Shown piece after piece: positions 63,250 through 64,000 of a stretch of DNA of 64,000 bases. Both the position numbers and the translations under genes were made by a program. The notes beneath the pieces were generated by a model, which worked only from the letters and a program-made list of their open reading frames with translations, was not told the origin of the DNA and did no database searches. The stretch is from Bacteroidota bacterium (GTDB lineage Bacteria > Bacteroidota > Bacteroidia > NS11-12g > UBA955), in contig JAUXOK010000027.1 of assembly GCA_030682255.1 (NCBI GenBank), positions 124,001 through 188,000 of the forward strand, read 5' to 3'. Numbering within the stretch: position 1 is the stretch's first letter; the number at the start of each line of letters is the position of its first letter.

Positions 63250-64000
63250 ATGAAAAAAATTTATACCTTTGGTTTAATGTTTGCATTATTGATTATTTTT
63301 AATTCAATAAAATCACAAACCGCCACTTTTAATGTACACATAGAACCAATTACTATTGATGGTTTAGGAGGCTTGCAATCTTATGCCTTTGGTCAACATG
63401 ATGGCAAATGGTTGATAGTTGGAGGTCGACTTGATGGTTTACATAGAAGACAACCTTTTGCAGCATTTGATGTTGCTGGAAATAATAATCAATTAATCGT
63501 TGTTGACCCAGTATCAAAACAAAAATGGACAGCTTCTATTTCAACGCTTTCTGTTGCATTAATAGAACAATTAAGTTCAACTAACATGGAGTTTCATCAA
63601 GATGGAAAATATTTATACGTTATTGGCGGTTATGGTTACCATACAGCAACAACATCAAGAAAAACATTCGATAATTTAACAGCCATTGATGTGCCAGCTG
63701 TTATCAATGCCGTTGTAACTGGTGGTTCTTTTAGTGGATTTTTCAGACAAATAAGTGATGTAAAGTTTTCTGTAACTGGCGGTCATCTCAAGAAAATAGA
63801 CCAAACCTATTATTTGATAGGTGGAAATAAATTTGATGGCAATTATAATCCAATGGGCAATAATACTTTTACACAAGCTTATACCAATGCAATCAGAAAG
63901 TTTAAACTAACAGATGATGGCACAAATATCGTTATAAGTCACTTGCCAGAAGTAGTAGATTCTGCAAATTTGCATCGTAGGGATTACAATGCTGTACCAC
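63250..64000 (+). CDS. Kelch-like secreted protein, 3' end beyond the window
   Basis: The frame begins at ATG 63250 and is open to the window end, giving the first 250 residues. A signal peptide (about 1-22) is followed by Kelch-type blades: W-L-I-V-G-G-R-L-D-G near 54-63, Y-V-I-G-G-Y-G-Y-H near 121-129 and Y-L-I-G-G-N-K-F near 191-198, each with the double glycine of a beta-propeller strand. The T9SS domain that such proteins often have would lie outside the window. It belongs to the same transcript as DUF6132 and HMA under operator E. What it binds cannot be seen. Confidence 0.8.
   Translation, partial: MKKIYTFGLMFALLIIFNSIKSQTATFNVHIEPITIDGLGGLQSYAFGQHDGKWLIVGGRLDGLHRRQPFAAFDVAGNNNQLIVVDPVSKQKWTASISTLSVALIEQLSSTNMEFHQDGKYLYVIGGYGYHTATTSRKTFDNLTAIDVPAVINAVVTGGSFSGFFRQISDVKFSVTGGHLKKIDQTYYLIGGNKFDGNYNPMGNNTFTQAYTNAIRKFKLTDDGTNIVISHLPEVVDSANLHRRDYNAVP

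Noticed and set aside
1-64000. CRISPR arrays, tRNA or rRNA genes
   Set aside because: No regularly spaced direct repeats and no tRNA-like T-loop/acceptor pattern were seen by eye. A tRNA search tool could still find one.

Overview
The window is a piece of an AT-rich chromosome from a member of the Bacteroidota, most likely a Flavobacteriales- or Chitinophagales-like environmental bacterium. Four things point there: several large secreted proteins with type IX secretion (T9SS) C-terminal sorting domains, one gliding-motility-type C-terminal domain, promoters with the Bacteroidota TAnnTTTG box instead of the usual -10, and frequent TTG starts with no clear Shine-Dalgarno sequences. I saw no rRNA, tRNA, CRISPR array, prophage or intact insertion sequence.

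Layout. 1-1773: tail of a lipocalin, a 580-bp intergenic region, a membrane-anchored thioredoxin-like protein and a deleted MFS transporter remnant. 1834-7247: a LysR regulator divergent from NADP-type isocitrate dehydrogenase, then a small coiled-coil protein, a dihydroorotase with an altered metal motif, and an SbtA-type bicarbonate permease. 7314-9959: a minus-strand housekeeping operon (ruvX, def, an unknown gene, two cyclophilin lipoproteins). 10027-19611: lysA, small membrane proteins, a glucosaminidase-like protein, a glycosyltransferase, a PPK2 polyphosphate kinase, and the serine genes serC and serA with a DUF1015 gene. 19729-28081: a giant surface protein, clpB, an ftsB-like gene, queD and a heptose-epimerase-like gene. 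28085-40088: a 1219-residue sensor kinase, a large outer-membrane protein, a PASTA protein, a T9SS protein, a rhodanese and a seven-heme cytochrome with TPRs. 40134-49807: argS and several secreted proteins (LamG-like, VWA, subtilisin-like) with small orphan genes, including a DpnD/PcfM-like protein.

The most interesting part is 50102-64000, a sulfur island. A Crp/Fnr-type regulator is followed by a DUF2892 protein, a TauE exporter, a persulfide-dioxygenase/rhodanese fusion (CstB/Blh-like), three single-domain rhodaneses, a thiopurine-methyltransferase-like domain fused to an HMA domain, a UspA protein, a YeeE/YedE transporter split over two genes, a TsdA-like diheme thiosulfate dehydrogenase, a TAT-exported SoxB-like hydrolase, a DsrE protein, an OprD-like porin, a DUF6132 protein, an HMA protein and a Kelch-like protein. 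The gene set resembles the BigR/CstR sulfide-detoxification operons joined to a periplasmic thiosulfate module, but no SoxYZ or SoxXA is in view.

Five intergenic sites in the island, and no others seen in the window, match GTAAC-N4-GTnnCCA. In all five the first base of the motif lies exactly 40 bases before the TTTG of a TAnnTTTG-like box, which would centre it near -42, the class II activator position of Crp/Fnr proteins. I infer that the island is a single regulon of five transcription units driven by the Crp-like protein at its head, whose two cysteines (75 and 157) make it a candidate sulfur-species sensor.
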